This document shows, piece by piece, positions 27,060-37,360 of a stretch of 64,000 nt of DNA. Made by a program: the position numbers and the translations under genes. The notes under the pieces are model-generated. The model was given only the letters and a program-made list of their open reading frames with translations. It had not been told where the DNA came from and made no database searches. Origin of the DNA: Gemmatimonadaceae bacterium (GTDB lineage: Bacteria > Gemmatimonadota > Gemmatimonadetes > Gemmatimonadales > Gemmatimonadaceae); NCBI GenBank assembly GCA_020846935.1, contig JADLCY010000007.1:83686-147685 (forward strand). Reading direction: 5' to 3'. The stretch's first letter is position 1. Every line of letters starts with the position of its first letter.

Positions 27060-27443
27060 TGCGGACTACTCCTCTCGACAAGAACGGATACACACGCAGC
27101 CAACAGCGGCTCGCGCCGCCACCTTTGCGATCGGTACATATTGTTGTCAATAACTTTTCTGCGATCGCGCTCACCAGCATTCAGATACAGGCGCATACCT
27201 GACAGAAATGACAGCGTATGCCTGACAAGCGTCGACCGGGTGAGCCCGACTCACATGGGAGGGATTGCGAGAGAGCGGCACGGCGTATCCCGTCAGCGAC
27301 CGGAGCGCATCCCACCGCGCGACACTTCATCAGGACCGAGGTTGGCCCCGCGGTGCGCGGCAAGCACTCACCTTCGCCCGCTCCTCGGCGCATTGTGCGC
27401 CACGCGTCGACGTCGGCGCGGTCATCACTCCCAATCAGATCTC
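27060..27443. other. Divergent promoter region between SusC 1 and the NUDIX gene
   Basis: No gene recognised. The 27120-27190 part is markedly AT-rich for this genome and contains the near-palindrome TATTGTTGTCAATA (27139-27152), a possible operator or promoter element for SusC. A minus-strand TTGACA overlaps it, but no good -10 box sits at 17 bases. Confidence 0.4.
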
Positions 27444-27905
27444 GTGACGGAACTCAAGGTCGGCGTCGTGGACGTCTTTGTGGTGGATCCTCGACCACCC
27501 ATGCGCCTGCTCCTCGTCCGAAGGGCAGAAGGAGCGCGGTGCCCCGGGGCGTGGGAGGTTGTTCACGGGCGCATCGAATCCGGAGAACGGCCCGAGCAGG
27601 CAGCGGTCCGAGAGGTGCTGGAGGAGGTCGGCCTTCCGGTGATGCGCCTGTACAACGTGCTCTGCCACCCGTTCTATCTTCATCGCCTGGCCACCGTGCA
27701 GGTTGCGGTCGCATTCGCCGCGTTCGTCGATGCGGAGATCCCCATTCGCCTGTCAGCCGAACACGACCGCTACGAATGGCTGACGGTGGAGCAGGCCGTG
27801 GCACGCGCGTCGTGGCCGCGAACTCGGCAGGGCATGGCTGAGGTGCAGGCGCTGCTCAGCGGAGGCGACGCCGGGCCGGTCGAGGACGTGCTGCGTGTCG
27901 TCTGA
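27444..27905 (+). CDS. NUDIX hydrolase
   Basis: 153 residues from GTG 27444. A complete Nudix box GRIESGERPEQAAVREVLEEVGL spans residues 42-64 (GX5EX7REUXEEXGU), so metal-dependent diphosphate hydrolysis is expected. Preceding ARCPGAWEVVHG and later FVDAEIPIRLSAEHDRYEWLTVEQA resemble dihydroneopterin-triphosphate/dATP pyrophosphatases (NudB-like), but the substrate is not decided by the box. The long open frame upstream is antisense to SusC and not part of the gene. It converges with the lipoprotein gene at 27936. Confidence 0.88.
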   Translation: MTELKVGVVDVFVVDPRPPMRLLLVRRAEGARCPGAWEVVHGRIESGERPEQAAVREVLEEVGLPVMRLYNVLCHPFYLHRLATVQVAVAFAAFVDAEIPIRLSAEHDRYEWLTVEQAVARASWPRTRQGMAEVQALLSGGDAGPVEDVLRVV

Positions 27906-27927
27906 GCTGCGGTGTGCGCCGCGCCGC

Positions 27928-27944
27928 CAGCCGTGCTACGGCTG
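27928..27944. terminator. Small hairpin between convergent genes
   Basis: 7-bp perfect stem CAGCCGT/ACGGCTG with a 3-base loop, overlapping the stop of the minus-strand lipoprotein gene; no T-tract. Confidence 0.35.
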
Positions 27945-28577
27945 ACGAACGCGCGAGCGCACCAGGACACGCTCACGTTCGATCCGCTCGAGCACGGTTG
28001 GCCAGGAACTGGAACGCGCGGTTTCGTACGCCACGACGAGCGGCTGATTCACGTCGAGCTGCCCGTCGAACACGTAGAGCGCGTTCTGTACCTCGCGCTG
28101 TCGCACACGCTGCCGGCCAAAGCCTGGTGACAGGGCGACCACGTCGACCGGGCGAAAGTCGCGGCCCACGTTGGTCACGATGATCTCCATCGGACTGTAG
28201 CGCGCTTCGCCAAGCTCCACCCCAAAGAAGGACACGTACCACACACTGAGCTTTGCGTACGCCGTCCGCCGCCGGATTTCGTCCAGCCGCGTGGACTGGC
28301 TGCGGAGCAATTCACTGAGCGCGCGATACGAATCCGGAGACAGCACCCGAATCACCGATTCGTCGAGCGGGATCGCGCGCACCTGCAGCCCGAACTGCTG
28401 CACGCGAATCGCGATGTCGTCCTGCTTGAGTGTGCCATAGCCCGCGGGGATGAGTGCGAGGGTGTCTCGCCGAGCCGTGGACGAGCCGGAGGGCGCTGTG
28501 CCCTGCGACGGGGATGAAGCCGGCGGCACGCAGGCAGCCGAACTGCACAGGGCGAGCACCAGCGCGAGGCCCTTCAT
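27936..28577 (-). CDS. Hypothetical lipoprotein coupled to engB
   Basis: 213 residues. Signal [16 protein letters not shown] with lipidated C16. The mature part starts with a Ser/Pro linker and then a beta-rich domain containing IAIRVQQFGLQVRAIPLDESVIRVL and SVWYVSFFGVELGEARYSPMEIIVTNVGRDFRPVDVVALSPGFG. That second block reads like an immunoglobulin-like fold in which a nearby aromatic cluster packs. I know no family name. ATG 28577 overlaps the engB stop (ATGA), which decides the start over one six codons upstream. It is the last gene of the proteostasis block. Confidence 0.7.
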   Translation of the reverse strand: MKGLALVLALCSSAACVPPASSPSQGTAPSGSSTARRDTLALIPAGYGTLKQDDIAIRVQQFGLQVRAIPLDESVIRVLSPDSYRALSELLRSQSTRLDEIRRRTAYAKLSVWYVSFFGVELGEARYSPMEIIVTNVGRDFRPVDVVALSPGFGRQRVRQREVQNALYVFDGQLDVNQPLVVAYETARSSSWPTVLERIERERVLVRSRVRQP

Positions 28578-29215
28578 CCGACGGTCCCGCGCCACGCTGG
28601 CGCGTCCAGGAGCGACATCATCGCCTCGGCGATCTCCGTGCGGCCCTCGCCGGTGTGCGCGCTGCAGGGCACCATCTGGTCGGCGTCGAGGCCGGTGACG
28701 CGTTCGATCACCCGCAGGGCTTCGCGTCGAGACGCTGCGCCGAGTTTGTCGACCTTGGTGATGGCGACGAGGGTGGGCACTTCCAGGTCAGCGAGGTACT
28801 CGAGCAGGTCGAGGTCGTCGGCGGAGGGCTCGCGTCGCGCGTCGAGGAGTGCCACCACTCCGCGCAATTGCGTGGTGTGGCGGAGGTAGGCGTCCATCAG
28901 TCCCTGCCATGCGTGGCGCTTGTCCCGGGCCACGCGAGCATAGCCATACCCCGGCAGGTCGACGATCACGAAGCTCTTGTTCACTTCAAAGAAGTTCACC
29001 TCCTGCGTGCGGCCGGGCGTGCGACTCACGCGGGCAAACGCCTTGCGACGCACGATGGTGTTGAGCAACGAAGATTTGCCAACGTTGCTGCGTCCTGCGA
29101 ACGCGATCTCGGGGAGCAGAGCGTCGGGTCGCCAGCCGCCGCTCACCGCCATGCCACCAAGAAAGGCGAGGTGTCGGATGACCAGGGGATCCGTCGTGGT
29201 ACCGTCGCCGCTCAT
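28574..29215 (-). CDS. engB: Ribosome-biogenesis GTP-binding protein EngB/YsxC
   Basis: 213 residues; a TRAFAC GTPase essential for 50S assembly in many bacteria. G1 GRSNVGKSS (41-49), G2 TPGRTQ, G3 DLPGYG (86-91), G4 TKVDK, and a late SAHTG as G5. The N-terminal extension of about 20 residues is a little longer than usual. The start overlaps the lon stop (ATGA at 29212-29215), and its own stop overlaps the lipoprotein start, so engB is translated within a chain. Confidence 0.96.
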   Translation of the reverse strand: MSGDGTTTDPLVIRHLAFLGGMAVSGGWRPDALLPEIAFAGRSNVGKSSLLNTIVRRKAFARVSRTPGRTQEVNFFEVNKSFVIVDLPGYGYARVARDKRHAWQGLMDAYLRHTTQLRGVVALLDARREPSADDLDLLEYLADLEVPTLVAITKVDKLGAASRREALRVIERVTGLDADQMVPCSAHTGEGRTEIAEAMMSLLDAPAWRGTVG

Positions 29216-31617
29216 GGCGCGGCACTCCGTGGAGCCGCCGTCGGTGCGGGCGCCTGCGCTGGCAAGGCGGTGAGAGCGAGGTCCAGCACCTCGTCCATCG
29301 ATCGAACCGGCCGAATCGTGAGTGATTGCCGAACCTCGATCGGAAGCTCCTCGATCTCACGCGCGTTGCCGTGCGGAATGATCACGAGCTGCTTCTCCGC
29401 ACGCACGGCCGCGACGCATTTCTCCTTGAGGCCACCAATCGGGAGGACGCGGCCGCGCAACGTGATTTCTCCGGTCATGGCCACCGAAGCGCGGATCGGG
29501 GTGCGGGTGAGTGCGCTGATGAGCGCGCTCGCGATCGCGATACCGGCTGACGGTCCGTCCTTGGGCGTGGCGCCCGCCGGGATGTGCACGTGCAGGTCGA
29601 CGGTGCGCACGAATCCAGGGTCCAGGCCGAGCGCCGTCGCGCGCGAACGCGTGTAGCTCAACGCGGCGCCCGCCGACTCCTTCATCACATCGCCGAGCGC
29701 CCCGGTCAGGTGCAGCCGCCCTCGTCCCGGGAGCACCGCCACTTCAATGTCGAGCACCTCGCCGCCGGTGCCCGTCCACGCCAGCCCGGTCGCCACCCCC
29801 ACGAGGTCGTCGTGACGGAGGTCGTCCGGGTCGTAGGGTGGTACTCCGAGCAGCGTCTCGAGATCGCTCACGCGAACCCGATCGGAGGTCGCGTCGCCGC
29901 CGGCCACGGCGGTGGCCTCGACGCGTCGGCGGGCGACCTTGCGCGTCAGCCGCGCAATGCGGCGGTCGAGTTCGCGCACGCCGGCTTCACGGGTCCAGCC
30001 ACGCACGATCGCCGGCACGACGTCGGCATCGAGCACGAGCGAGGATGCGTCGATGCCGTGTCGCGCGCATTGCCTGGGAAGGAGGAACTGTCGCGCGATC
30101 GCGTACTTCTCGGTGTCGAGGTAGCCAGGGAGCCGCACGATCTCCATACGGTCGCGCAGCGGCTCGGGAATCGTGGCGAGTGAATTCGCCGTGGTCAGGA
30201 AGAAGACCTGCGAGAGGTCGTAGTCGAGTTCGAGGTAGTGGTCGTTGAAGGCCTTGTTCTGCTCGGGGTCGAGGACTTCGAGCAGCGCCGCTGCCGGGTC
30301 GCCGCGGTAGTCCTGGCCGAGTTTGTCGACCTCGTCGAGCAGGATCAGCGGATTGACCACGCCGGCGCGGCGCATGGCCTGCAGGATGCGCCCGGGCAGC
30401 GCACCGATGTAGGTGCGTCGGTGCCCCCGAACCTCGGCTTCGTCACGAATGCCGCCGAGCGACATGCGTACAAAGGAACGCCCAAGGGCTCGCGCGATGG
30501 ATCGACCGAGCGACGTCTTGCCCACGCCCGGGGGGCCGACGAGGCAGAGGATCGGGCCCTCCAGGCTGCCGACGCTGGCGAGCACGGCAACGTGATCGAG
30601 GATGCGGTCCTTCACCTCTTCCAGTCCGAAGTGGTCTTCATCGAGCACGGTGCGCGCGCGTGCCACGTCCGCCACGTCGTCCGTGCGCGCGCTCCACGGC
30701 AGCGCGACGATCCAGTCGAGGTAGTTGCGCGACACCGTCGCCTCCGGCGAGATCGCCGGCATGCGCCTCAGCTTGCGCAGTTCGCGTTCGGCGCGCTTGC
30801 GCGCCGGTTCGGGGAGGGTGAGCGCGGCGAGTTGCGCCTGCAGCTCGTCCACGTCTTCGCCGTCGTCCTGCCCCAGTTCGCGATGGATCGCCCGGAGCTG
30901 TTCCTGGAGGTAGTACTCGCGCTGGCTGCGATTGATCGTGCCGCGCACGTCGTCCTCGATCTTGCGCTCGAGCCCGAGCACGTCGATCTCGGCGTCGAGC
31001 AGCGACAGGAGCGACTCCTGCAGCTCGCGCAGCGTGAGGCACTCGAGCAGGCGCTGGCGCTGTGGCGTGCGGAGCGACAGGTGCGCCGCGATCACGTACG
31101 CCGCCCGGACCTCGTCTTCGCTCGCGGCCGCGATCTGGACGACTTCGGGCGGAATGCGCCGCTGCAGGCCCGCGTACTCCTCGAACCGATCGACGAGCCG
31201 CCGCGCGCGCGCGGCGGCGCCGCCGTCGACATCGGTGATGTCGAGCGCGATCGGTCCGAGCACCGCGTGCAACATCCCGCGCACGGTGGTGATCCTGGAG
31301 AGCCGCACCGTCGCGATGCCGTCAACCAGCAGGCGCACGGCGCCGTTTGGGAGCCGCACCGCATTCTGCACCTGCGCGATGACGCCGACGCGGTAGAGAT
31401 CGGAGGGTCGCACCTGTTCGCCATCGCCGCTGCGTTGCGTGACGAGGACGAGCAGCCGATCCCCATCCCAGGCCTGCTGTACGGCGGCCAGCGAGCCCGA
31501 TCGTCCCACGACGAGCGGCATGATGAGGTGCGGGAAGCCCACGACGTCCTGCAGCGGAAGGACGGGGAGCTTGCCGGGAACCTCGAATGAGTCAGGCGGG
31601 CGATGAACCAACATCAC
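29212..31617 (-). CDS. lon: ATP-dependent protease La (Lon)
   Basis: 801 residues. LON substrate-binding domain ([24 protein letters not shown] at the N-terminus), AAA+ module with Walker A GPPGVGKT near residue 360 and Walker [11 protein letters not shown], and a serine-lysine protease domain with S690 in [12 protein letters not shown] and K733 in GGLKEK. Cytosolic quality-control protease. It has its own leader separated from clpX by a terminator at 31709-31741. An Ala/Pro-rich tail (about 12 residues) ends the protein. No HrcA CIRCE element is visible upstream. Confidence 0.97.
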   Translation of the reverse strand: MMLVHRPPDSFEVPGKLPVLPLQDVVGFPHLIMPLVVGRSGSLAAVQQAWDGDRLLVLVTQRSGDGEQVRPSDLYRVGVIAQVQNAVRLPNGAVRLLVDGIATVRLSRITTVRGMLHAVLGPIALDITDVDGGAAARARRLVDRFEEYAGLQRRIPPEVVQIAAASEDEVRAAYVIAAHLSLRTPQRQRLLECLTLRELQESLLSLLDAEIDVLGLERKIEDDVRGTINRSQREYYLQEQLRAIHRELGQDDGEDVDELQAQLAALTLPEPARKRAERELRKLRRMPAISPEATVSRNYLDWIVALPWSARTDDVADVARARTVLDEDHFGLEEVKDRILDHVAVLASVGSLEGPILCLVGPPGVGKTSLGRSIARALGRSFVRMSLGGIRDEAEVRGHRRTYIGALPGRILQAMRRAGVVNPLILLDEVDKLGQDYRGDPAAALLEVLDPEQNKAFNDHYLELDYDLSQVFFLTTANSLATIPEPLRDRMEIVRLPGYLDTEKYAIARQFLLPRQCARHGIDASSLVLDADVVPAIVRGWTREAGVRELDRRIARLTRKVARRRVEATAVAGGDATSDRVRVSDLETLLGVPPYDPDDLRHDDLVGVATGLAWTGTGGEVLDIEVAVLPGRGRLHLTGALGDVMKESAGAALSYTRSRATALGLDPGFVRTVDLHVHIPAGATPKDGPSAGIAIASALISALTRTPIRASVAMTGEITLRGRVLPIGGLKEKCVAAVRAEKQLVIIPHGNAREIEELPIEVRQSLTIRPVRSMDEVLDLALTALPAQAPAPTAAPRSAAP

Positions 31618-31708
31618 GGAACAGCGGCTGGACGGTGGACGGGTGACTCCTTGACGGTGCGTTCCGGAGACGAAGGGCAGGGACCGCGCGCTTCGCAGGC
31701 ACCACCGG

Positions 31709-31741
31709 AAAAACTAAGCGCCCACCCGTGGGGGTGAGCGC
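31709..31741 (-). terminator. Rho-independent terminator of clpX
   Basis: On the minus strand, GCGCTCACCC/GGGTGGGCGC forms a 10-bp stem (one G-T pair) with a CCAC loop (31718-31741), followed by TTAG and TTTTT (31709-31713). The remaining part of 31618-31902 is the lon leader/promoter region, without a gene. Confidence 0.85.
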
Positions 31742-31902
31742 AGTCCTGGCTCCATTCGCATCCCGGTCCGTGCTTCGGTTCCCATTCGATATCCGCCCAC
31801 CCGCCGTTTCGTCCCCGGTCAGGCGCACATCTGAAGTCCGCTCGCCCTCCCTCGGTGCCGTGTCAGGTGCCCAGATCCGACCACCGTGCCCTCGTTCGCC
31901 CT

Positions 31903-33153
31903 TTAGGCTTCCTTCTTTCTCGACTTCGGGGCGATCTCGAGCATGGGCGGGGCGCCGTTCGTGATGCAGGCTTCGGTCACCTTCACCTCGACCACGTCCT
32001 CGCGGCTCGGGAGGTCGAACATCACCTCGAGCAGCGTCTCCTCCATGATGGCGCGGAGCCCGCGGGCGCCGGTGCCCCGCTTGAGCGCCTTCTGTGCGAT
32101 GGCGCGGAGGGCGGACTCCTCGAACGTGATCTTCACGTCCTCGAGCTCGAAGAGTTTGTGGTACTGCTTGGTGAGGGCGTTCTTGGGCTCCTTGAGGATC
32201 CGCATCAGCGAGGGTTCATCGAGCGCCTCGAGCGGAACGACGACCGGCATGCGGCCGACGAGTTCCGGAATCAACCCATAGCGCAGCAGGTCATCCGGCT
32301 CGGTTTCCGCGAACGGATTCGACTTGAGGATCTCGGCGCGGCCGCTCTGGATGTCTTCCTTGGTGAAGCCGATCTGCCGGCGACCTGTGCGCGCCTCGAT
32401 GACCTTTTCGAGTCCGTCGAACGCGCCGCCGCAGATGAACAGGATGTCCTTGGTATTGATCTGGATGTACTCCTGCTGCGGATGCTTGCGGCCGCCCTGC
32501 GGCGGTACCGACGCCACCGTCCCCTCGAGGATCTTGAGCAGGGCCTGTTGCACGCCCTCGCCGGACACGTCTCGCGTGATGCTCGGGTTTTCGCTCTTGC
32601 GGGCGATCTTGTCGATTTCGTCGATGTAGACGATGCCGCGCTCACATTCGGCGACGTTGAAGTCGCCGGCCTGCAGCAGCCGGACGAGGATGTTTTCCAC
32701 GTCTTCACCGACGTAACCCGCCTCGGTCAGCGTCGTGGCGTCGGCAATGGTGAAGGGAACGTCCAGGATGCGAGCGAGCGTCTGCGCGAGCAGCGTCTTG
32801 CCGACCCCGGTCGGGCCGATGAGCAGGATGTTGGACTTGTCCAGCTCGACGTCGTTGTCCCGGGGGCTCCCCGAGTTGATGCGCTTGTAGTGGTTGTAGA
32901 CCGCGACCGCGAGGGCCTTCTTGGCCTGTTCCTGACCGATCACGTACTGGTCGAGGACGTCCTTGATCTCGTGCGGCGTGGGAACCTGCGTGATCGCTTC
33001 CGCGACCTCGCGCTCCTCGTCTTCGGCCAGGATCTCGTTGCAGAGCGCGATGCACTCATTGCAGATGTAGACCGACGGCCCGGAAATGAACTTCCGCACC
33101 GAGTCCTTGGACTTGCCGCAGAAGGAACAACGCAGGTGTTTGTCGTGGGACAT
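31903..33153 (-). CDS. clpX: ATP-dependent Clp protease ATP-binding subunit ClpX
   Basis: 416 residues. The N-terminal zinc-binding domain has C9, C12, C31, C34. The AAA+ unfoldase has Walker A GPTGVGKT, Walker [11 protein letters not shown], the pore loop GYVGEDVEN, and [14 protein letters not shown] (sensor 2). It feeds SsrA-tagged and other substrates to ClpP. The IGF loop motif needed for ClpP docking appears in [13 protein letters not shown] 33153 ([13 protein letters not shown]) is the family start; an upstream extension is rejected. It lies 137 bp downstream of clpP behind a hairpin and its own putative promoter. Confidence 0.98.
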   Translation of the reverse strand: MSHDKHLRCSFCGKSKDSVRKFISGPSVYICNECIALCNEILAEDEEREVAEAITQVPTPHEIKDVLDQYVIGQEQAKKALAVAVYNHYKRINSGSPRDNDVELDKSNILLIGPTGVGKTLLAQTLARILDVPFTIADATTLTEAGYVGEDVENILVRLLQAGDFNVAECERGIVYIDEIDKIARKSENPSITRDVSGEGVQQALLKILEGTVASVPPQGGRKHPQQEYIQINTKDILFICGGAFDGLEKVIEARTGRRQIGFTKEDIQSGRAEILKSNPFAETEPDDLLRYGLIPELVGRMPVVVPLEALDEPSLMRILKEPKNALTKQYHKLFELEDVKITFEESALRAIAQKALKRGTGARGLRAIMEETLLEVMFDLPSREDVVEVKVTEACITNGAPPMLEIAPKSRKKEA

Positions 33154-33204
33154 GACGCTCCCGCCAGGGCGGTTTCGGGACTTCTGGGCCGGCGACTGCG
33201 GCGA

Positions 33205-33234
33205 TACGTAAGAGACGGTCGCAGGGCTCGTCAA
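33205..33234 (-). promoter_or_regulatory. Candidate promoter for clpX
   Basis: Minus strand TTGACG (33229-33234) and TACGTA (33205-33210), 18-base spacer, about 52 bp before the clpX ATG and just after the clpP hairpin. Confidence 0.45.
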
Positions 33235-33242
33235 GCAAAGAA

Positions 33243-33286
33243 CGCCGGGGTTCGAGTGTGAGAACGCTCACCCCCGAACCCCGGCG
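33243..33286 (-). terminator. Long two-tier hairpin between clpP and clpX
   Basis: Outer perfect 12-bp stem CGCCGGGGTTCG/CGAACCCCGGCG (33243-33254, 33275-33286) encloses an inner 5-bp stem GTGAG/CTCAC with an AACG loop. On the minus strand it is followed by TTCTTTGC. It starts 4 bp after the clpP stop and probably attenuates read-through into clpX. Confidence 0.7.
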
Positions 33287-33290
33287 CGGA

Positions 33291-33923
33291 TCACACGCCC
33301 GCCATCACCGGCTTTGCACCCTCCGGACTTTCGGTCCGGTTGGCGACGATGTTGTCGACCAAGCCGTAGGCCTTGGCGTCTTCGGCCGACATCCAGCGAT
33401 CGCGGTCGGTGTCACGGTCGATCTGCTCGACCGGCTGGCCGGTGTGCTTGGCCAGCAGGGTGTTCATCTTGCCCTTCAGGTACAGGATCTCCTTCGCCTG
33501 GATCTCGATATCGGACGCCGTGCCCCCACCGCCGTTCTGTGAGGGCTGGTGGATCATGATTCGGGCGTGGGGCAGCACCATGCGCTTGCCCGCGCTCCCG
33601 GCGGCCAGGAGGAACGCCCCCATCGAGGCGGCCATGCCCATGCACATCGTCGACACCGGTGACTTGAGGAACTGCATGGTGTCGTAGATGGCCAGACCGG
33701 CCGACACACTGCCTCCCGGGCAGTTGATGTACATGTTGATGTCCCGACCCGGGTTGTCGGCGTCGAGAAACAGGAGCTGCGCGATGATGATGTTCGCGAC
33801 GTCGTCGTTGATTGGAGTCCCCAGGAAGATGATCCTATCCATGAGGAGGCGTGAAAAGACGTCGTAAGTCCTTTCGCCGCGCGGGGATCGCTCAATGACG
33901 TAGGGTGCGTAGATGCTCGGCAT
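33291..33923 (-). CDS. clpP: ATP-dependent Clp protease proteolytic subunit
   Basis: 210 residues; serine peptidase of the ClpXP/ClpAP barrel. The catalytic triad is S100 (GMAASMGA), H125 (MIHQPS) and D175 (DRDRW). The hydrophobic N-terminal segment that gates the axial pore ([23 protein letters not shown]) shows the usual [22 protein letters not shown] form. The start lies 6 bp after the tig stop, so the two are co-transcribed. Full length and intact. Confidence 0.98.
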   Translation of the reverse strand: MPSIYAPYVIERSPRGERTYDVFSRLLMDRIIFLGTPINDDVANIIIAQLLFLDADNPGRDINMYINCPGGSVSAGLAIYDTMQFLKSPVSTMCMGMAASMGAFLLAAGSAGKRMVLPHARIMIHQPSQNGGGGTASDIEIQAKEILYLKGKMNTLLAKHTGQPVEQIDRDTDRDRWMSAEDAKAYGLVDNIVANRTESPEGAKPVMAGV

Positions 33924-33929
33924 GATGGG

Positions 33930-35168
33930 CTACTCGATGGTGTTTCGTTCAAACAACCACTTGAAGACCTTTTCCTCGGTGATGCCTCGCTCCAGCTCGG
34001 CAAGCCGTCCCGCCTTCTGCAGGGTCGCGTAGACCTGTCCTGGGTTCTGACCCCGTTTCTCTGCAAGCTCCGTGACCTTGTCGTCCAACTCACCCTCGGA
34101 GGCCTTCAGGTTCTCAGTTTCGGCCAGAGTCTCGACAATCAGATCGCGGCGAACCTGTCTTTCCGCGGTGGGACGAAACTGTCCGACGAACCGTTCCTTT
34201 TCACTGTCCGGAATCTGGTAGGCGTTGGCGTAGCCATCCACCGTCTGCTGCACCCAGCTCGGCGGCACGTCAAAGCTGTTGGCGCCGATGATCTCGTCGA
34301 GCAGTCGCGAGCGGACCTCGGCATCGGTTTCTCGCCTGGCGGCTTCCAGCATGTCCGCACGGACGGCGGTCCGCAGCGCTTCGAGGGAATCGAAGTCGCC
34401 GACTTCGCGTGCCAGCGCGTCATCAAGGTTGGGCAACGACTTGCGCTTGACGTCGGCGAGGGCGACACAGACCATCTTGCTGTGCCCTCGCTGCGCTTCG
34501 TCGGGGAAATCATCGGGCCATTTCACCAGGCGCTCCGCTGAGGCACCCGGTTCCAACTCGGTGATGACCTCCTCGATGCCGGGGATCGCGTGGCCAGCGC
34601 CCAGCACGATCTTGTACTCCTTGCCTTCGGGGATGGTCCCGTCATCGGCCGCGGTGGCCAGCGTGACGGTGACGAGGTCACCCTCCATGGGCTTGCCCTC
34701 GACCGGCGACCAATTGGCGCGCTGCTCGCGCAGCTGCTCCAGCTGCTCGCTCACCTGCTCGTCGGTGACGTGTCGCTCCGTGCGCTCCACCTTGAACCCG
34801 GACGTGCGCGAGAGTGTCAGCTCCGGCCGGATTTCGACGTGGAGTTCGAACGAGACGGGCTGGCCGTCCTCGAACTTGAGATCGTGGACGTGCGGCTGCG
34901 AGGCGACCTTGATCTTTTCGCGATCGATCACCTCGCGATACGCGGCCTGCACGAGGTGGTCCAGCGCTTCGGCCTTGATGGCGTCGCCGTAGCGCTTCAT
35001 CACCATGGCGGCCGGCGCTTTGCCCGGGCGGAAGCCGGGGATACTTACCCGCGAGGCCAGTTTGCGCGCGGCATCCTGCCGGGCGGCATTGACGTCGTCA
35101 ACGGGGATGGTGACCTGAATGAGGCGCTCGGCGCCGTCGCTTTTCCGGGATTCGAACGCGATGTTCAT
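33930..35168 (-). CDS. tig: Trigger factor
   Basis: 412 residues. The ribosome-binding domain carries the signature GFRPGKAP (near 46-53), followed by a FKBP-like peptidyl-prolyl isomerase domain (about 155-240, GDLVTVTLATAADDG ... PGIEEVITELEPG) and a helical C-terminal chaperone domain. It catches nascent chains at the exit tunnel. It heads the tig-clpP-clpX-lon-engB order seen in many bacteria. The gene diverges from the small outer-membrane protein gene; the shared 35169-35315 region must hold both promoters. Confidence 0.96.
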   Translation of the reverse strand: MNIAFESRKSDGAERLIQVTIPVDDVNAARQDAARKLASRVSIPGFRPGKAPAAMVMKRYGDAIKAEALDHLVQAAYREVIDREKIKVASQPHVHDLKFEDGQPVSFELHVEIRPELTLSRTSGFKVERTERHVTDEQVSEQLEQLREQRANWSPVEGKPMEGDLVTVTLATAADDGTIPEGKEYKIVLGAGHAIPGIEEVITELEPGASAERLVKWPDDFPDEAQRGHSKMVCVALADVKRKSLPNLDDALAREVGDFDSLEALRTAVRADMLEAARRETDAEVRSRLLDEIIGANSFDVPPSWVQQTVDGYANAYQIPDSEKERFVGQFRPTAERQVRRDLIVETLAETENLKASEGELDDKVTELAEKRGQNPGQVYATLQKAGRLAELERGITEEKVFKWLFERNTIE

Positions 35169-35315
35169 GGAGTCTCAGCGGGCGTCCGCCGGGAGGGATC
35201 GTTGGGCGGATTGCAGTGGTACCAGTCGAACGCTGGAAGGTAATGGGCGCTGAAACCCGGTCCAAGCCGCACAGGCGGACAGGGCTGCGCCCGTCACAAA
35301 TACTCCGGAGGAGTC

Positions 35316-35864
35316 ATGCACGTCCGTCGTTCCGTCCTGATCACCTGGTCCCTTGCTGCCGCCCTGGCCGGGGCTGCCGTTGTTGGCGTTCGGCCCGTGG
35401 CCGCGCAGGAGAGCAAGCCCACATTGGGCTATCGCAACCTGCTGACGATCGATCCGCTGGGCATCCCGTTCGAATACTTCTCCGTGGAGTACGAGCGCAT
35501 GATGACCGGCCTTGTGTCGGTAGGGCTGATCGGCTCCTACCTCGGGTGGGGCGACGGATCGTTCACGACGCTGGAGTCCAAGCTGCGCTTCTACCTCAAT
35601 GAGGAGGCGCCGGATGGCTTTGCGGTCGGCCTTGCGGGCGGCATCACGCGCGTTCAGGAGGACGAGCCCAACCGGCCTGACCAGGCCGAGACGCGTCCGA
35701 CGATTGGCGTGATAGTCGACTACAGCTGGATCCTCGGGAAAGCACAGCGTTTCGTCGTGAGCACGGGCGTGGGCGCCAAACGGGTGCTCGGTGTGAAGGC
35801 GGAGTACAACGACATTCCCACGGCGTATCCCACGGCGCGCTTTCAGGTCGGCATCAGGTACTGA
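35316..35864 (+). CDS. Small outer-membrane beta-barrel-like protein
   Basis: 182 residues. Signal peptide with AAALAGAAVVGVRPVAAQ, cleaved near 31. The mature part begins with PTLGYRNLLTIDPLGIPFEYFSVEYERMMTGLVSVGLIGSYLGWG and has alternating polar/hydrophobic strands ending in ARFQVGIRY, a terminal aromatic typical of barrels that use the Bam machine. It resembles DUF3575-type or OmpW-like eight-strand proteins, but I cannot name the family with certainty. The start is fixed by GGAGGAG just upstream. It is monocistronic and ends 8 bp from the convergent crtI. Confidence 0.65.
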   Translation: MHVRRSVLITWSLAAALAGAAVVGVRPVAAQESKPTLGYRNLLTIDPLGIPFEYFSVEYERMMTGLVSVGLIGSYLGWGDGSFTTLESKLRFYLNEEAPDGFAVGLAGGITRVQEDEPNRPDQAETRPTIGVIVDYSWILGKAQRFVVSTGVGAKRVLGVKAEYNDIPTAYPTARFQVGIRY

Positions 35865-35872
35865 GCCCGGGC

Positions 35873-37342
35873 CTACGCATCGGCGCGGCCGATCAGGTCT
35901 GCCACGATCTTGCCGGACGAAAGTACGCCGGGAATGCCGGCGCCGGGATGAGTGCCCGCGCCGGCGAAGTAGAGGTTGGGGATGTCCTCGCTCCGGTTGT
36001 GCGGTCGGAACCACGCGGACTGCGTGAGAATGGGCTCGAGGGAGAACGCGCTGCCCAGGTGACTGTTGAGTGCGTCGCGAAAATACGTCGGCTCGATGCG
36101 CCGCTCGGTCACGAGGTGACGCGAGAGGTCGGGAAGCCAATGGGCCTCCAGGTGCTGCATGATGGCGTCCCGGTAGGCCGGGCCTGCGTTGGCCCAGTCG
36201 ATATCGGCGCCGAGGTGTGGCACGGGTGACAACACGTACCATGCATCACACCCCGGTGGAGCCAGCGAGGGGTCGGTTGCCGTGGGGCGGTGCAGGTAGA
36301 GCGAGAAGTCCGGCGAAAGCCGCCGGTTGACGAAGACGTCGTCGAGCAGACCGCGATAGCGCGGACCCATCAGGATCTCGTGATGGGCGAGGTGGTCGTA
36401 GCGCCGGTTCGTGCCGAAGTAGATCACCACGAGCGACATCGAGTACCGACGGCGGCGCACGCGCGCGTCGGTGTGATGCGTGCGTGCATGCGCCGGGACC
36501 AGGTGCAGGTAGGTCGCGGCCACGTCGCCGTTGCTCACCACCGCGTCCGCTTGCACGATCTCCCCATCTGCGAGGCGCACGCCGGTGGCGCGCCGGGACT
36601 GCACCTCGATCTCGGCGACCTCGGTGTTCAGCCGCAGTTCGCCGCCGAGGTCCGCAAACCGACGGGCGAGTCCACGCACGAGCGCCCCCGTGCCACCCAT
36701 CGCGAACCACACGCCCCACGTCTTCTCGAGGTGATGGATCAGCGCATAGATCGATGTGGTCTGGAACGGGTTTCCGCCGACCAGGAGCGGGTGAAACGAA
36801 AAGACCTGCCGCAAGCGTTCGTCGCGGATGAAGCGGTTCACGTATCCGGCCACCGACCGCCATGACTGGAGTCGCACCAGGTCGGGGGCGACACGCAGCA
36901 TATCGCCCAGTCGCAGAAACGGCGCATCGATGAGCGCAAAGCCGGTGCGGAATATGGCCTCGGTGTGCCGGGCAAACGCTTCGTAGCCGCTCACGTCGCC
37001 CGGGCTGAAGGCGCGCACCTGTCGCAGGATCTCGTCGTGCGACCCGGAGTAGCGAAACACCGAGCCGTCGCCGAATCGCACATTGTAGAACGGGTCGAGC
37101 GGCACGAGCCGCACGTAGTCGTCGATCGCGCCCCCGCCGAGCCCAAAGAGCTCGTGCAGCAGCCACGGGGCGGTGATGATCGTGGGGCCGGCGTCAAAGG
37201 TGAAGCCGTCCTGGGTGAAGGTCGCGGCGCGTCCGCCGGGCTGGTCCAGCTTCTCGAGGATGGTGACCCGGTGGCCCTGGGCGAGGAGGCGGATGCCCGC
37301 GGCGAGGCCGCCGAAGCCGGAACCAATGATGGCGACCCGCAT
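35873..37342 (-). CDS. crtI: Phytoene desaturase (CrtI-type carotenoid oxidoreductase)
   Basis: 489 residues. N-terminal FAD dinucleotide site VAIIGSGFGGLAAGIRLLAQGHRVTILEK and the CrtI fingerprint RAATFTQDGFTFDAGPTIIT. The C-terminal FAD-binding region NLYFAGAGTHPGAGIPGVLSSGK matches bacterial-type desaturases. It introduces conjugated double bonds into phytoene to give lycopene-type polyenes at the membrane. It is the last gene of crtB-cruF-crtI; its ATG lies 18 bp after the cruF stop. Confidence 0.94.
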   Translation of the reverse strand: MRVAIIGSGFGGLAAGIRLLAQGHRVTILEKLDQPGGRAATFTQDGFTFDAGPTIITAPWLLHELFGLGGGAIDDYVRLVPLDPFYNVRFGDGSVFRYSGSHDEILRQVRAFSPGDVSGYEAFARHTEAIFRTGFALIDAPFLRLGDMLRVAPDLVRLQSWRSVAGYVNRFIRDERLRQVFSFHPLLVGGNPFQTTSIYALIHHLEKTWGVWFAMGGTGALVRGLARRFADLGGELRLNTEVAEIEVQSRRATGVRLADGEIVQADAVVSNGDVAATYLHLVPAHARTHHTDARVRRRRYSMSLVVIYFGTNRRYDHLAHHEILMGPRYRGLLDDVFVNRRLSPDFSLYLHRPTATDPSLAPPGCDAWYVLSPVPHLGADIDWANAGPAYRDAIMQHLEAHWLPDLSRHLVTERRIEPTYFRDALNSHLGSAFSLEPILTQSAWFRPHNRSEDIPNLYFAGAGTHPGAGIPGVLSSGKIVADLIGRADA

Positions 37343-37360
37343 GACGGCGCAGGGCCGGCG

